In this document: positions 27,333 through 36,396 of the stretch, in pieces
How positions within the stretch are numbered: the first letter of the stretch is position 1
How the letters are laid out: every line of letters begins with the position of its first letter
The notes under the pieces: model-generated
Seen by the model: the letters and a program-made list of their open reading frames with translations, nothing else
What the model was told of the DNA's origin: nothing
Database searches by the model: none
NCBI RefSeq assembly: GCF_001619955.1
Contig: NZ_LQQO01000001.1
Location: 1 to 64,000, forward strand
Length of the DNA: 64,000 nt
DNA from: Sphingomonas hankookensis
Lineage (GTDB): Bacteria; Pseudomonadota; Alphaproteobacteria; Sphingomonadales; Sphingomonadaceae
Direction: 5' to 3'
Program-made: the position numbers and the translations under genes

Positions 27333-27968
27333 TCAGGCACCGCGCACCGCTGTACAAAAGGCCAGGATGCGCGCGGCATCCTTCACGCCCGGCGCGCTCT
27401 CGACCCCCGACGACACATCGACCAGCGGCGCGCGCGTGACCCGGATCGCTTCCGCGACATTCCCCGCATCCAGCCCGCCCGACAGCGCCCAGGGGAGCGG
27501 ATGGCGAAACCCGTCGAGCAGCCCCCAGTCGAACCGCAGCCCCATGCCCCCCGGCAACGCCGCGCCCGGCGGGGTCTTGGCATCGTAGAGCACCCGGTCC
27601 GCCGCACCGCTCAGCGCCCGCGCGCCGTCCAGATCGGCCCGTGTCTTGACCGCCACCGCGCCCCATGTCTCGCGCCCGGTCCGCGCGCGGATCGCTGCGA
27701 TCCGCTCCGGCGCGGTCTTGTGCAGCTGGATCACGTTCAGCCGCGCCGCCGCCATCGCCGCATCGATCAGCGCGTCGTCGGGATCGACGAACACCCCGAC
27801 CTTGGCGCGCCCGTTCGGCACCGCCTGCGCCAAGCCATTCGCCACATCGAAGCCGACATTGCGGGGGGAGGGCGGGAAGAACACGAACCCGACATGACTC
27901 GCTCCCGCCGCCAGCGCGGCGGACAGGGTGTCGGGGGTCGAGAGGCCGCAGATCTTGATGAGCGTCAT
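27333..27968 (-). CDS. trpF: Phosphoribosylanthranilate isomerase
   Basis: A 211-residue TIM-barrel enzyme catalysing the third step of tryptophan synthesis. [10 protein letters not shown] carries the catalytic Cys, VGVFVD and the later [14 protein letters not shown] provide the catalytic Asp and phosphate loop, and [10 protein letters not shown] binds the phosphate. ATG 27968 is chosen because the upstream open frame only covers a palindromic repeat. First gene of the cluster. Confidence 0.95.
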   Translation of the reverse strand: MTLIKICGLSTPDTLSAALAAGASHVGFVFFPPSPRNVGFDVANGLAQAVPNGRAKVGVFVDPDDALIDAAMAAARLNVIQLHKTAPERIAAIRARTGRETWGAVAVKTRADLDGARALSGAADRVLYDAKTPPGAALPGGMGLRFDWGLLDGFRHPLPWALSGGLDAGNVAEAIRVTRAPLVDVSSGVESAPGVKDAARILAFCTAVRGA

Positions 27969-28010
27969 GGGGCGGGGCTTAGAGGGTTGCGCCAGCAAAG
28001 AGAACCATTC

Positions 28011-28105
28011 GTCATTCCCGCGAAGGCGGGAATCCATACACGCCAACGTCTCGGCTCCATGCGCAGCGTCAGCGTCTATGGACTCCCGCCTGCGCGGGAG
28101 TGACG
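28011..28105. repeat. Class B intergenic palindrome upstream of trpF
   Basis: The arms are TCATTCCCGCGAAGGCGGGA and GACTCCCGCCTGCGCGGGAG, separated by about 50 bases. The copy matches 11097-11190, including the loop-side words GCGCCAA/ACGCCAA and CAGCG. It lies directly upstream of trpF, next to a class A copy. Confidence 0.85.
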
Positions 28106-28141
28106 GTCCGAGGTTGTGGAGTGCAACCCCCAACCCAAACC

Positions 28142-28233
28142 GTCACCCCGGCCTTGATCCGGGGTCCCGCTTCTTCCTTCTTGCTGCCCTCGGAAGAAGA
28201 AAAAGCGGGACCCCGGATCAAGGCCGGGGTGAC
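28142..28233. repeat. Class A intergenic palindrome
   Basis: The arms GTCACCCCGGCCTTGATCCG and AGCGGGACCCCGGATCAAGG enclose a T/A-richer loop. It stands in tandem with the class B copy at 28011-28105, and together they fill most of the 280-base gap between trpF and the GH130-like gene. Confidence 0.88.
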
Positions 28234-28249
28234 GAAGGATGTGCCACCC

Positions 28250-29206
28250 TCAACTCCGCCGGATCAACGCCCGCGCCAGCCGCCGGTCCTCCAGCGAATA
28301 ATACAGCCAGATCGCTCCCCCGACGACCACCACCGATGCCGCGAACGCGATATCCGTCGCACTCCGGTCGTCGACCGGCGGCGGGGTCACCAGCGGCTGG
28401 ATGCCGCGCGCCACGACGCGGGTGTAATCGGCATCGAACGCCACCCACCCGATCCGCCAGCGCGCATCGCGGGTCGCCCCGTTATAGAACATCACCGGCG
28501 TCGACGGATCGTCGGTCAGCAGCGGCCCGGTCGACAAATGCCAGTCGTCCCAGCTGTCGGTGCGCGGGGTGAAGGGCGTCGGCTGCTCGTCCCACGGCCC
28601 CGCCACATCCGGCCCGACGGCCAGCCCGACGCGCGACGCCTCGTCGGCGGCATATTCGTAGAATAGCCGCCATCCGCCATCGGCGGTCCGATCGACCGTC
28701 GCCTCCTTCGTATTCCCCTCCGACTTGGACGACGCCAGCGCCACCCCGCTCTTGGTCAGCGCATCCAGCGACGGCCCGGCGGCATAGGACAATTCGCCAT
28801 GGGAATGATCCGACAGCACGCCCGAATAATAGACGACATAGCCGCGATCGGTCCGCACCACCGTCGGGTCCTCGACCCCGCCCGCATCATGGTCGCCCGG
28901 ACCCGGCACGATCGACGGTCGGTCGAGCATTTGGAAATGCCGCCCGTCCTCGCTCCATCCGGACCAGATGACGCCGGTATCGGTCAGTTCCTGCCCCTGC
29001 GGCACCACCGCGCGCACCATCATCGCATAGCGCCCGTCCGGCTCGCGCCAGACATAGGGGCTCATCAGGTCGCGGGCCATCAGTTCGGGCGGCCCTGCGA
29101 TCGTGACGTCCTCGATGGCCTTCACGTTGAAATCCAGCGCGATCGGGCTGTCGGCCACTGCATCCTTGCGATGCGGATCGGCGACTGGGGAATCGGACGC
29201 GATCAT
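28250..29206 (-). CDS. GH130-like glycosidase-related protein
   Basis: A 318-residue protein with five-bladed-propeller features of the GH43/GH130 type: MSPYVWREPDGRYAMMVRA, GVEDPTVVRTDRGYVVYYSG and GPLLTDDPSTPVMFYNGA. GH130 members phosphorolyse or hydrolyse beta-mannosides; the exact activity cannot be fixed here. The C-terminus carries one hydrophobic helix (about 290-307) and a basic tail, unusual for such enzymes and possibly a membrane anchor. Its start overlaps the SDR gene's stop (ATGA). Confidence 0.68.
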   Translation of the reverse strand: MIASDSPVADPHRKDAVADSPIALDFNVKAIEDVTIAGPPELMARDLMSPYVWREPDGRYAMMVRAVVPQGQELTDTGVIWSGWSEDGRHFQMLDRPSIVPGPGDHDAGGVEDPTVVRTDRGYVVYYSGVLSDHSHGELSYAAGPSLDALTKSGVALASSKSEGNTKEATVDRTADGGWRLFYEYAADEASRVGLAVGPDVAGPWDEQPTPFTPRTDSWDDWHLSTGPLLTDDPSTPVMFYNGATRDARWRIGWVAFDADYTRVVARGIQPLVTPPPVDDRSATDIAFAASVVVVGGAIWLYYSLEDRRLARALIRRS

Positions 29207-29970
29207 GCGCCCAGCGCCTGCATCAGCGACAGCCCGCCGTCGATCACGATCCGAGCGCCGGTGATGTAGCGTGCCTTGTCGGAGGCCAGGAACACCGCCA
29301 GATCGGCGACCTCGCTCGCCTCGCCCGCACGCCCCAGCGGAATGTTGCGCTCCAGCGTCGCGCGATAGGTCGCATCCGCGCTCGCCCGCGCATTCATCGG
29401 TGTCAGGATCATGCCGGGTTCGATCGCATTTACCCGGATGCGGCGCGGCGCCTCCTCGATCGCCAGCGTCTCGACCAGGTTCGACAGCCCGCCCTTGGCC
29501 GCGCAGTAATCCGCGCCGCCCGCGCGCACCGCATAGGCATGGATCGACGAGATATGCAGGATCGCCGCATCACCCGGCTCGGTCCCGCGCCCGATCAGGA
29601 ACCGCCGCGACGTCAGGAACGCGCCGGTCAGGTCGGTATCGATCAGCCGCCGCCACTGGTCCAGCGTCATGTCGCGCACCGTCACGCCCGACATGTTCAG
29701 CCCGGCCGAATTGACCAGCACGCTCGCCGGACCCCAGGCCCGCTCGACCGCGCCGAACGCCGCGTCGACCGACGCCTCGTCCGCAACATCGGCCTGCACC
29801 GTCATCGCCTCGCCCCCGGCGCGGCGCACCGCATCGGCACTGGCATCGGCCGCCTTGCTGTCCGCATGATAGCCGATCGCGACCCGGTCGCCCAACGCCC
29901 CGAACGCCGCCGCGCACGCCGCACCGATGCCCGATTCCCCGCCGGTCACGAAGATTGTCCGCCTGTCCAT
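29203..29970 (-). CDS. Short-chain dehydrogenase/reductase
   Basis: A 255-residue classical SDR: NAD(P) motif TGGESGIG, structural NSAG, and catalytic Ser/Tyr/Lys in HISSIHAYAVRAGGADYCAAK. The C-terminal PLGRAGEASEVADLAVFLASD and IDGGLSLMQ are typical of glucose 1-dehydrogenase-like enzymes. Two adjacent ATGs follow a GGAGGG site; 29970 gives the better spacing (29973 is possible). Coupling to the GH130-like gene suggests sugar metabolism. Confidence 0.88.
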   Translation of the reverse strand: MDRRTIFVTGGESGIGAACAAAFGALGDRVAIGYHADSKAADASADAVRRAGGEAMTVQADVADEASVDAAFGAVERAWGPASVLVNSAGLNMSGVTVRDMTLDQWRRLIDTDLTGAFLTSRRFLIGRGTEPGDAAILHISSIHAYAVRAGGADYCAAKGGLSNLVETLAIEEAPRRIRVNAIEPGMILTPMNARASADATYRATLERNIPLGRAGEASEVADLAVFLASDKARYITGARIVIDGGLSLMQALGA

Positions 29971-29973
29971 CAT

Positions 29974-30383
29974 CCCTCCGCACATGCTCATGGCGGCAAC
30001 GTCGGGCCGCCGCGTTGGTTCAGGGGCGGAACGGCTTTCCTACATGACGACGGTCGGGCAGGGTGGCCGAGGATCGTCGCGTTTGTGTCGGCGGCCGGGT
30101 CTTTCTCAGGGTTGGAATGGGGACGGTGCAGAACGCGCGCGAAACCGTGGCGAGTGTGAACTTAGTGAAGTTTGAAACTAGGGTATGGAGCGTTGTCTAG
30201 CAAAAACAACAGCCTGGCCCGTCACCCCGGGCTTGACCCGGGGTCCCGCTTCTTCTTCTTTGGAAGGAAGCAGAGGGCCCGTCGCGGGCAAAGCCCGCGT
30301 CGTCGGACGGCGCTTTTCGCGCCGCCGGCCGGACGCGCCTCGTGCGGCTCGGTCGAGCGTCGCTCGACCTCACCCGGCGCGTC
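29974..30383. other. 410-base gap with half class A repeat and hairpins
   Basis: No convincing gene is seen. At 30221-30262 there is a single arm of the class A repeat (GTCACCCCGGGCTTGACCCG). Downstream are several short hairpins: GCGGGCAAAGCCCGC near 30287, GGCGCTTTTCGCGCC near 30312 and GGTCGAGCGTCGCTCGACC near 30350. They follow the end of pyrF on the minus strand and could take part in ending its transcription, although none carries a clear T run. Confidence 0.6.
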
Positions 30384-31061
30384 CTATAGCGTCCCCTCGA
30401 TCGCCCGTGCGGCCTGATCCGGGTCCTCCGCCTGCGTGATCGGCCGCCCGATCACCAGCACCGACGCCCCGGCGTCCAGCGCGGCGCGCGGCGTCACCAC
30501 CCGCTTCTGGTCGCCGACCGGTCCGTCCGCCGGCCGCACGGCCGGCACTACGAAAAAGCCCTGCGGCCACGCCTTCTTCGCCGCCGCAACCTCGGCCCCC
30601 GAACACACCACGCCGTCGATCCCGGCGCTCTTCGCCAATTCGGTCAGCCGCACCACCTGTTCATGCGGGTCGGGCGACAGGCCGATCGACGACAGGTCGT
30701 GCGCGTCGAGGCTGGTCAGCATCGTCACCGCGACGACCTTGGTCCCGACCGGCGCGGCGGCCTTCGCATCCTCAAGCATCGCCCGCCCGCCCGAGGCATG
30801 GACGGTCAGGATCGCCGGATCGAGCGGCCCCAGCGCCTGGATCGCCTTGGCGACGGTATTGGGAATGTCGTGGAATTTCAGGTCGAGGAAGATGGGCAGC
30901 CCCAGTTCGGCCATCGTCCGCACGCCCGCACGGCCATTGGCCATGAAGAATTCGAGGCCCAGCTTCAGCCCGCCGACATGGCCGCGCACCTTGTTCGCCA
31001 GCGCCTTGGCGCGGTCGAGATCGGGGGTGTCGAGGGCGACATAGATCGGCGAACGGCTCAC
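30384..31061 (-). CDS. pyrF: Orotidine 5'-phosphate decarboxylase
   Basis: A 225-residue TIM-barrel enzyme making UMP, the last step of pyrimidine synthesis. YVALDTPDLDRA gives the first active-site Asp, FLDLKFHDIPNTV the Lys-x-x-Asp catalytic array, and VIGRPITQAEDP the phosphate loop. The GTG start at 31061 overlaps the lapA-like stop (GTGA), so translation is coupled. Confidence 0.96.
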   Translation of the reverse strand: MSRSPIYVALDTPDLDRAKALANKVRGHVGGLKLGLEFFMANGRAGVRTMAELGLPIFLDLKFHDIPNTVAKAIQALGPLDPAILTVHASGGRAMLEDAKAAAPVGTKVVAVTMLTSLDAHDLSSIGLSPDPHEQVVRLTELAKSAGIDGVVCSGAEVAAAKKAWPQGFFVVPAVRPADGPVGDQKRVVTPRAALDAGASVLVIGRPITQAEDPDQAARAIEGTL

Positions 31062-31378
31062 GATACGGCTCCCGGCGTGACCTGCGAAGGGATGGGGGCG
31101 GGGTCGGCGGGCACCGACACCGCCTCGACGCGGTGCAGGTCGGCCAGCGTCCGGTCGGTCGCCGCGATCCGCTGCCGCAGCCGCCAGCGCGTCAGGTGCA
31201 GCGCGACGAAGGTCGGCAGGAACCCCGCCAGGAACGTGACCAGCAGCAGCAGCGGCAGGTTCACATCGGCATAGAGCGTGCCCCACAGCTTCAGCGGCAC
31301 CATCGTCATATTGTTCAGCGCGAAGGCGACCATCACCCCGACCAGCAAGGCCCAGAAGAGGGTTTTCAGGAACTGCAT
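31058..31378 (-). CDS. LapA-domain (DUF1049) inner-membrane protein
   Basis: A 106-residue protein with two membrane segments (about residues 5-22 and 41-62) and a C-terminal cytoplasmic coiled region. FLKTLFWALLVGVMVAFALNN and the LPLLLLVTFLAGFLP segment fit the LapA domain, found in proteins that tune lipopolysaccharide assembly. Coupled to pyrF by a GTGA overlap. Confidence 0.82.
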   Translation of the reverse strand: MQFLKTLFWALLVGVMVAFALNNMTMVPLKLWGTLYADVNLPLLLLVTFLAGFLPTFVALHLTRWRLRQRIAATDRTLADLHRVEAVSVPADPAPIPSQVTPGAVS

Positions 31379-31478
31379 GCGGGGGGCGCCTTCGTCATTA
31401 TGCTCGCTTGAGGTCCATCCTTACGCCGGTCATGCGCGAAATTCCAATAGGCGCAGGACCGCTCCACGATCTCCAACC

Positions 31479-31511
31479 GTCACCCCGGACTTGATCCGGG
31501 GTCCCGCTTCT
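31479..31511. repeat. Half class A repeat
   Basis: A single arm, GTCACCCCGGACTTGATCCG followed by GGGGTCCCGCTTCT, without the inverse arm. The arm alone can form a small CCCCGGA/TCCGGGG hairpin. It lies just downstream of the patatin gene end. Confidence 0.8.
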
Positions 31512-31556
31512 GTTCAACCGCTGCCCGACGCGGCGCGCAGGGGCAGGGAAAGGCCG

Positions 31557-33854
31557 CTACCCGATCTCCGCCCGCAACTCGTCGAACAGCGGCTGGATCG
31601 TCGTCAGCCGTGGCTGCTCCTCGTCGAGGATCGCCAGGAACGCCGCGCGCTTGTGCCGGGTGATCCACCCCGGCGGCAGGCGGACCTCGCTCGGCAGGGT
31701 CGACAGCGCGATATCGATCATCCGCTCCGCCCCGTGCAGCCGCCCCCACAGATAGTCGTTCTCGCGATAGGGCCGGCTGAAGAACGCCCCGAAATTGTTG
31801 AAGCGTATGCCCTTCAACGTCGCCTCCGCGCCGCCCGCCCGGATCGACGGCGCATCGTCGGGCGCGATCCGGTCGACCCGCACCGGATCGAACTCGTCCA
31901 GCCCTTCGCCGCCCAGGAGCGGCAGCGTCGCGATGTCGAAGAACGGGAAGCCCAGATAGGCGAGCAGCACCGGCCGGCGAATGTCGCGCGGCGCGGCGGA
32001 GAGGGCCGCCGACAGCAGTTCCTCCGCCTGCGCGTCGAGCGTGGCAAGGTCCATCGCCGTCGCCATCGCCGCCAGCAGATCGGCCGGATCGACCCGCTTG
32101 TCGGCAGCCAGCGGCCGGACGGCGTCGAAATGATCGGCATGTTCGCAGGCGAGGTAGGGCGTCAAACTGGCGAAGATCGCCTCGCGCACCGGCGCCAGCG
32201 CCGCCGCATCCTGGTCCGGCTCCATCGCGGAAACCGTCCGCACCAGCAGCCGCAGCCGTCGGATGCGAAAGGCGAGATCATGGGCGCGCAGGAAGTCGAT
32301 CGTCGCCGCCGACGCGCCATCGCCATCGAACCGGTCCGCCTCCCGCTCCACGACGATGCGGTGAAACGCCTCGCGCAACCGCCGCCGCCGGTCGGGGGAG
32401 GGGTCGTCCGCCAGCGTCACGACCCGGTCGGCCAGCCGGTCGAGCACCTGGTCGACCTTCAGCAGCCCATAGGCGGCATGGCCATAGCCGGCGCGCTTCG
32501 CCGCCTGCACCTGCGCCCGCTGCCGCCACCCGGCGAGGCGCGAGGGGGTGGGCCAGTCGAGGAACAAGGTATAGCCGAACAGCTGCTCGACCTCCGCCTC
32601 CACCCCGGCGCGCAGCTTCTCGACGATCGCCAGCATCCGCTCGATCCGCTCCGACCGGCGCTGGATCGCGTCCAGATTGTCGCGGATCGGCTGCTTGCGC
32701 GGCAGTTCGGACAGCGCGCCGAGGATCGTCTGGAAGAAGGTCGGCGGCCCCTTGGATTCGGTGCCGAAGCCGAATTTGTGGTTGGGCGCGGGGTCGAGAT
32801 AGACGAAGCGCCGGTCGACCTGCCGCCGCGCCGGGCGTTCGCGAAGGGCGTCGATCGCCGGGCGGAACGGGGCGTTGGCGAGCACCGATCCGTCGATCAG
32901 CGCCGCCTGTTCGACCATGTTCACCGCCGATTGCCGTGGCAGCACCCGGCGCAGGAACGCCTCGCGCCCCGGCCACGCGGTCCCCCGATCCGCCAGCGCG
33001 GCATCCAGTTCGCCCACCCGGAACGGCGGAAACGCGCCCGGGAAGCTCGACGTCGCCCGCGCCGCGAACACCAGTTCGGCCGGATCGGCCAGCGGCCCGT
33101 CGCCATGGTCGGAAAAGCCGATGACGATGCGATGCTCGGTCTCCACCACCTCCTTGGGCGAATTGAGCCGCAGCAATTCGGGGTGGCCGGCAAAGTCGGT
33201 GACGGTAACGAACAGGTCGAGCGGCTGGCCCGGCGGCAGCAGGCGCGGGCCGACCGGCCCCGCCGCCATCGCCTCGAACGCGTTCAGCAGCATGTCGACC
33301 ATCGCCCGCCCGCCAAAGGGCGGTTCGAACCACCGGGCGCGGACGAACCGGTCGAGCTTGGCGCGCAGTTCGTCGCGCGCGGCGATGTCTACGCTCGACA
33401 CGTCCTCGCCCTCGCGGCCCAGCGCCATCCACGCAATCGGCCGGGCCCAGGGGCGCGACAGCGCGCTGGCCGGCGCCTGTGCCGGATCGATCAGCGCTTC
33501 GATATCGGCGCCCTCCAGCCACAATTCGGTCAGCGGGTCGAGCGACTGGCCCGTCGCGACCGCATGGGCCAGGAACACCCCGTTGATCCCGCCCGCGCTG
33601 GCGCCGGCGACGATATCGACCAGCACCCGCAACCGGATGCCGCTGAGTGTCGCCAATTCGTGCAGCATCGTCTGATAGACGCCGGCGCTGCCGCTGAGCG
33701 GCTCGCTCTCGTCCTGCATCGCCCGGCTGGCGCGGGCGATATGCCACACTTCCTTGACCAGCCCGTGCATATACACCGCCAGGCTGATCCCCCCGTAACA
33801 GACCAGCGCCAGCCGCAGCTCGCGGTCACGCAGCGGGGGCGGGGCGTCGTTCAT
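31557..33854 (-). CDS. Large patatin-like protein (DUF3376 type)
   Basis: A 765-residue protein whose N-terminal 330 residues form a patatin-like lipase domain: glycine loop ALVCYGGISLAVYMHG, nucleophile Ser in VAGASAGGING and the partner Asp in LIDGSVLANAPF. The rest is a long helical region seen in patatin-related proteins with DUF3376. Family members are expected to be acyl hydrolases; substrates are unknown. ATG 33854 overlaps the stop of the upstream EEP-type gene (ATGA), so the two are co-translated. Confidence 0.86.
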   Translation of the reverse strand: MNDAPPPLRDRELRLALVCYGGISLAVYMHGLVKEVWHIARASRAMQDESEPLSGSAGVYQTMLHELATLSGIRLRVLVDIVAGASAGGINGVFLAHAVATGQSLDPLTELWLEGADIEALIDPAQAPASALSRPWARPIAWMALGREGEDVSSVDIAARDELRAKLDRFVRARWFEPPFGGRAMVDMLLNAFEAMAAGPVGPRLLPPGQPLDLFVTVTDFAGHPELLRLNSPKEVVETEHRIVIGFSDHGDGPLADPAELVFAARATSSFPGAFPPFRVGELDAALADRGTAWPGREAFLRRVLPRQSAVNMVEQAALIDGSVLANAPFRPAIDALRERPARRQVDRRFVYLDPAPNHKFGFGTESKGPPTFFQTILGALSELPRKQPIRDNLDAIQRRSERIERMLAIVEKLRAGVEAEVEQLFGYTLFLDWPTPSRLAGWRQRAQVQAAKRAGYGHAAYGLLKVDQVLDRLADRVVTLADDPSPDRRRRLREAFHRIVVEREADRFDGDGASAATIDFLRAHDLAFRIRRLRLLVRTVSAMEPDQDAAALAPVREAIFASLTPYLACEHADHFDAVRPLAADKRVDPADLLAAMATAMDLATLDAQAEELLSAALSAAPRDIRRPVLLAYLGFPFFDIATLPLLGGEGLDEFDPVRVDRIAPDDAPSIRAGGAEATLKGIRFNNFGAFFSRPYRENDYLWGRLHGAERMIDIALSTLPSEVRLPPGWITRHKRAAFLAILDEEQPRLTTIQPLFDELRAEIG

Positions 33855-34546
33855 GCCGGCTCGATCGTCGCCCAGATCGGCAGATGATCCGACGCCTTGC
33901 GCGCCGCCGCACTGTGATGGGTGCCGGACTCCACGACGCGTAACTCGCTCGACACCATGATCCGGTCGAGCCGCCCGACCGGGTGCTTCGCATGGAAGCT
34001 CGGACCGGTTTCGGCGAAGCGATGATTGCGCCCGAAATCGCGCAGGCATCCCGATTGCGGCGTCCATTCGTTCAGGTCGCCCATCAACACGCTCGGCAGC
34101 GCCGGTTCGCAGCCATCGACCTCGTGCAGGATCGCCGACGCCTGTTTGCGCCGCCACAACCCCGACAGGTCGAGATGCATGCCCACCACCCGCAATGTCA
34201 TGCCGTTCAGCGTCACATCCGCCCGCACCGCACCGCGCGGCTCCAGCGCCGGTATCTCGATCCGGCGGGGCGCGCTGACCGTCGCGTCCTTGCGCACCAG
34301 CAGCGCGTTGCCGTGCCATCCCATCGACTGCGCCCGGATCGCGATCGGCACCGCCTTCCACGGGCTGTGCTCGTCCAGCATGTGCAGCGGGATCACCCCG
34401 GCGCGCTCGCCCAGTCGGCGGTCGCATTCCTGCAGCGCGATGATGTCGGCATCGACCTCGCGCAGCACTTCCAGCGTGCGTTCGGGCATGCGGCGGCGAT
34501 CGGTCCCGATCGCCTTGCGCATGTTATAGCTGGCTACCTTTATCAT
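33851..34546 (-). CDS. Endonuclease/exonuclease/phosphatase-fold protein
   Basis: A 231-residue EEP-superfamily hydrolase. The motifs are VASYNMRKAIG (Asn), IIALQECDRR (metal-binding Glu), VGMHLDLSG, LMGDLNEWT (Asp/Asn) and the C-terminal SDHLPIWA (Asp-His). Members cut DNA, phospholipids or sugar phosphates. Coupling to a patatin-type lipase gene makes a phospholipase C/D-like role on lipids plausible, but this is inference. Confidence 0.86.
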   Translation of the reverse strand: MIKVASYNMRKAIGTDRRRMPERTLEVLREVDADIIALQECDRRLGERAGVIPLHMLDEHSPWKAVPIAIRAQSMGWHGNALLVRKDATVSAPRRIEIPALEPRGAVRADVTLNGMTLRVVGMHLDLSGLWRRKQASAILHEVDGCEPALPSVLMGDLNEWTPQSGCLRDFGRNHRFAETGPSFHAKHPVGRLDRIMVSSELRVVESGTHHSAAARKASDHLPIWATIEPA

Positions 34547-34606
34547 CGTTCATCGCTCAACGTCGCGATGCCCGGTTTCGTTTCGCTGGCGTGATCGATT
34601 GTCCCG

Positions 34607-35524
34607 TCAGGACGCGACGACCGCCTCCGGCTGCACGATGACGGTGCGCGGCGCGACGTCCTTCAGCAGCCAGACATTGCCGCCGATCACCGCCCGGTCG
34701 CCGATCCGCACCCGCCCCAAAATGGTCGCCCCGGCATAGATCACCACATCGTCACCGACGATCGGATGGCGCGGCACCCGTTCGGCAAACGGTCCGGTCG
34801 CCTCGCGCAGCTCCGACCGGCGCGGTGTCCGCGCGCCCAGCGTCACATGCTGGTACAGCCGCACCCGCGCGCCGATCACCGCCGTCTCGCCGATGACGAC
34901 GCCGGTGCCATGGTCGATGAAGAAGCCCGGCCCGATCGTCGCACCGGGATGGATGTCGATCCCGGTGCGTTCGTTAGCGATTTCCGACATGATCCGCGCG
35001 ACGATCGGCGCGCCCAGCGAATCCAGCTCGTGCGCAAGGCGATGGTGCAGGATCGCGGTCGCGCCCGGATAGCAGATCAGGATTTCGTCGACGCTCCGCG
35101 CGGCCGGGTCACCGCGAAAGATCGCCGCGACGTCGGTGTCGAGCAGCGCCCGCACCCGCGACAGCGTCCCCGCGAACAGCCGCACGATCTCTGCGGGCCG
35201 CTCCGCCGCCGCCCCGATCCCCGTCGCATCGCGCCAATAAGCGAACTCGGCGACGATCGCCGTATCGAGCAGCGCGAACGCTTCGGTCAGTCGTTCGGCA
35301 ACGAACGCATCCTCCGCGTCAGCCGCGCCATCAAAGCCGCCGATCCGCGCCGGGAACAGCGCCGCCGCCAGCAGCTCGACCGCGCGTGCCAGCTCGGCAC
35401 GGCGCGGAAAGGCCGCGGGCTGCCGCCGGTTCGGCTGCGCCTGCCGCCACGCCATGCGCGCGCTCGACAGGGCACGGGTGGCATGGTCGATCGCGCGGCG
35501 GCGGTCGTCGTCGGGCTGGGTCAT
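34607..35524 (-). CDS. Serine O-acetyltransferase (EpsC-like)
   Basis: A 305-residue serine acetyltransferase of the EpsC-type long form. A helical N-terminal half (to about 180) precedes a left-handed beta-helix built of hexapeptides: GIDIHPGATIGPGFFIDHGT, GVVIGETAVIGA and YAGATILGRVRIGDRAVIGG. The catalytic His lies in FIDHGTG. It supplies O-acetylserine to cysteine synthase, whose gene is at 8.8-9.7 kb. ATG 35524 follows a gap holding the lipoprotein gene's terminator. Confidence 0.9.
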   Translation of the reverse strand: MTQPDDDRRRAIDHATRALSSARMAWRQAQPNRRQPAAFPRRAELARAVELLAAALFPARIGGFDGAADAEDAFVAERLTEAFALLDTAIVAEFAYWRDATGIGAAAERPAEIVRLFAGTLSRVRALLDTDVAAIFRGDPAARSVDEILICYPGATAILHHRLAHELDSLGAPIVARIMSEIANERTGIDIHPGATIGPGFFIDHGTGVVIGETAVIGARVRLYQHVTLGARTPRRSELREATGPFAERVPRHPIVGDDVVIYAGATILGRVRIGDRAVIGGNVWLLKDVAPRTVIVQPEAVVAS

Positions 35525-35540
35525 CGCATCTGCTCGCAAA

Positions 35541-35573
35541 GAAAGGGGCCGGGCGGCGGCTGCCGTCCGGCCC
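35541..35573 (-). terminator. Rho-independent terminator after the lipoprotein gene
   Basis: A 12-bp stem (GGGCCGG... paired with ...CCGGCCC, 35546-35573) closes a four-base loop. Read on the minus strand it is followed by CTTTCTTTG, a short T-rich tail. It lies between the lipoprotein gene and the serine acetyltransferase start, both on the minus strand. Confidence 0.65.
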
Positions 35574-35634
35574 GAGTTGCGCTCAGGGAGCTATCCAAAG
35601 CGTTGCGGAGGCGGCGCCCGGAGCGCCGCGAAAC

Positions 35635-35898
35635 TCAAAGGCCGGTGCCGTTGGTTACCGGATCGGCTACGTTCGCCGCGGCGTCGTTCAGCACGACATT
35701 GTCGCCGGGCAGGGCGACGTCGTTGCCGAGCGCCACATCGTTCGCCAGCGGTTCGTCGAGTGAGGTCAGGTTCGTCTCGATCACGGCGTTTTCCGCGGCG
35801 GCATTGTCGGCGGCGGTCTTGTCGCCGCATGCGGCGAGCCCGAGCAACGCGACGGCCGCGAGCGGTGCGAAATTCTGTTTCAAACCTGATCTCCCCAT
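35635..35898 (-). CDS. Small Asn/Ala-rich lipoprotein
   Basis: An 87-residue secreted lipoprotein: the signal peptide ends in the lipobox LAAC (Cys24), so the mature N-terminus would be lipidated Cys. The mature part is low-complexity and acidic, with repeated NDVAL/DNVVL units (LANDVALGNDVALPGDNVVL). No function is recognised. Confidence 0.78.
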   Translation of the reverse strand: MGRSGLKQNFAPLAAVALLGLAACGDKTAADNAAAENAVIETNLTSLDEPLANDVALGNDVALPGDNVVLNDAAANVADPVTNGTGL

Positions 35899-36076
35899 GT
35901 TCAGGACCGCCGCGGATCGGCGGTGTCGAGGGTCGTTGTAACCGCTCGACGGGAGCTGGGAATAATCCCATTGCTTTAGTGGGGTATTGCTCCGCTATCA
36001 ACGCAAGCAGCCATGCCGCGACCGATCCGGCGGTGGTCGCGCTATCAGATCAGCGATGTGGAGGTAGAAGGCGGGG

Positions 36077-36152
36077 TGGTGGAGCTGAGGGGAATCGAAC
36101 CCCTGACCTCTGCAGTGCGATTGCAGCGCTCTCCCATCTGAGCTACAGCCCC
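36077..36152 (-). tRNA. tRNA-Ala (anticodon CGC)
   Basis: On the minus strand it starts GGGGCTG and ends CAGCTCC, a complete 7-bp acceptor stem with one G-U pair, followed by discriminator A and an encoded CCA. The anticodon stem CTGCA/TGCAG encloses ATCGCAC, giving CGC (Ala, codon GCG). D arm GCTCAGATGGGAGAGC and T loop GGTTCGATTCC are standard. Confidence 0.96.
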
Positions 36153-36396
36153 GCCCCGTTCCCGGACGTCGCCGGGGCCGTTCCCTTAGCGGCCCGAAAA
36201 AGCGGATGCAACGGGTCTTGCACATTTCCCGATCAAAAACGTCCGGCCGCCATCGGTCGCTGCGACGAACCCCTTCGTCGCGCCCGTTTCAGACGGGTCG
36301 GAACCATCGGCCTGTTGGGTGCTTCTCTGGCATACGACATGGCAGCGACCATGCTGCTGCGCCGCCAACAACATGAACCATCTGCAGGAGATTTTC

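Noticed and set aside
31278..33887. Very long open frame on the plus strand opposite the patatin gene (and similar ones opposite uvrD, ampG and the M3 peptidase gene)
   Set aside because: They are antisense shadows of well-conserved genes in GC-rich DNA; composition is Arg/His/Gln-rich and nothing resembles a protein family.
36280..36396. General stress response (EcfG-type) promoter upstream of the DUF2171 gene
   Set aside because: A GGAAC word occurs but no matching GTT element lies at the required 16-17 base spacing.
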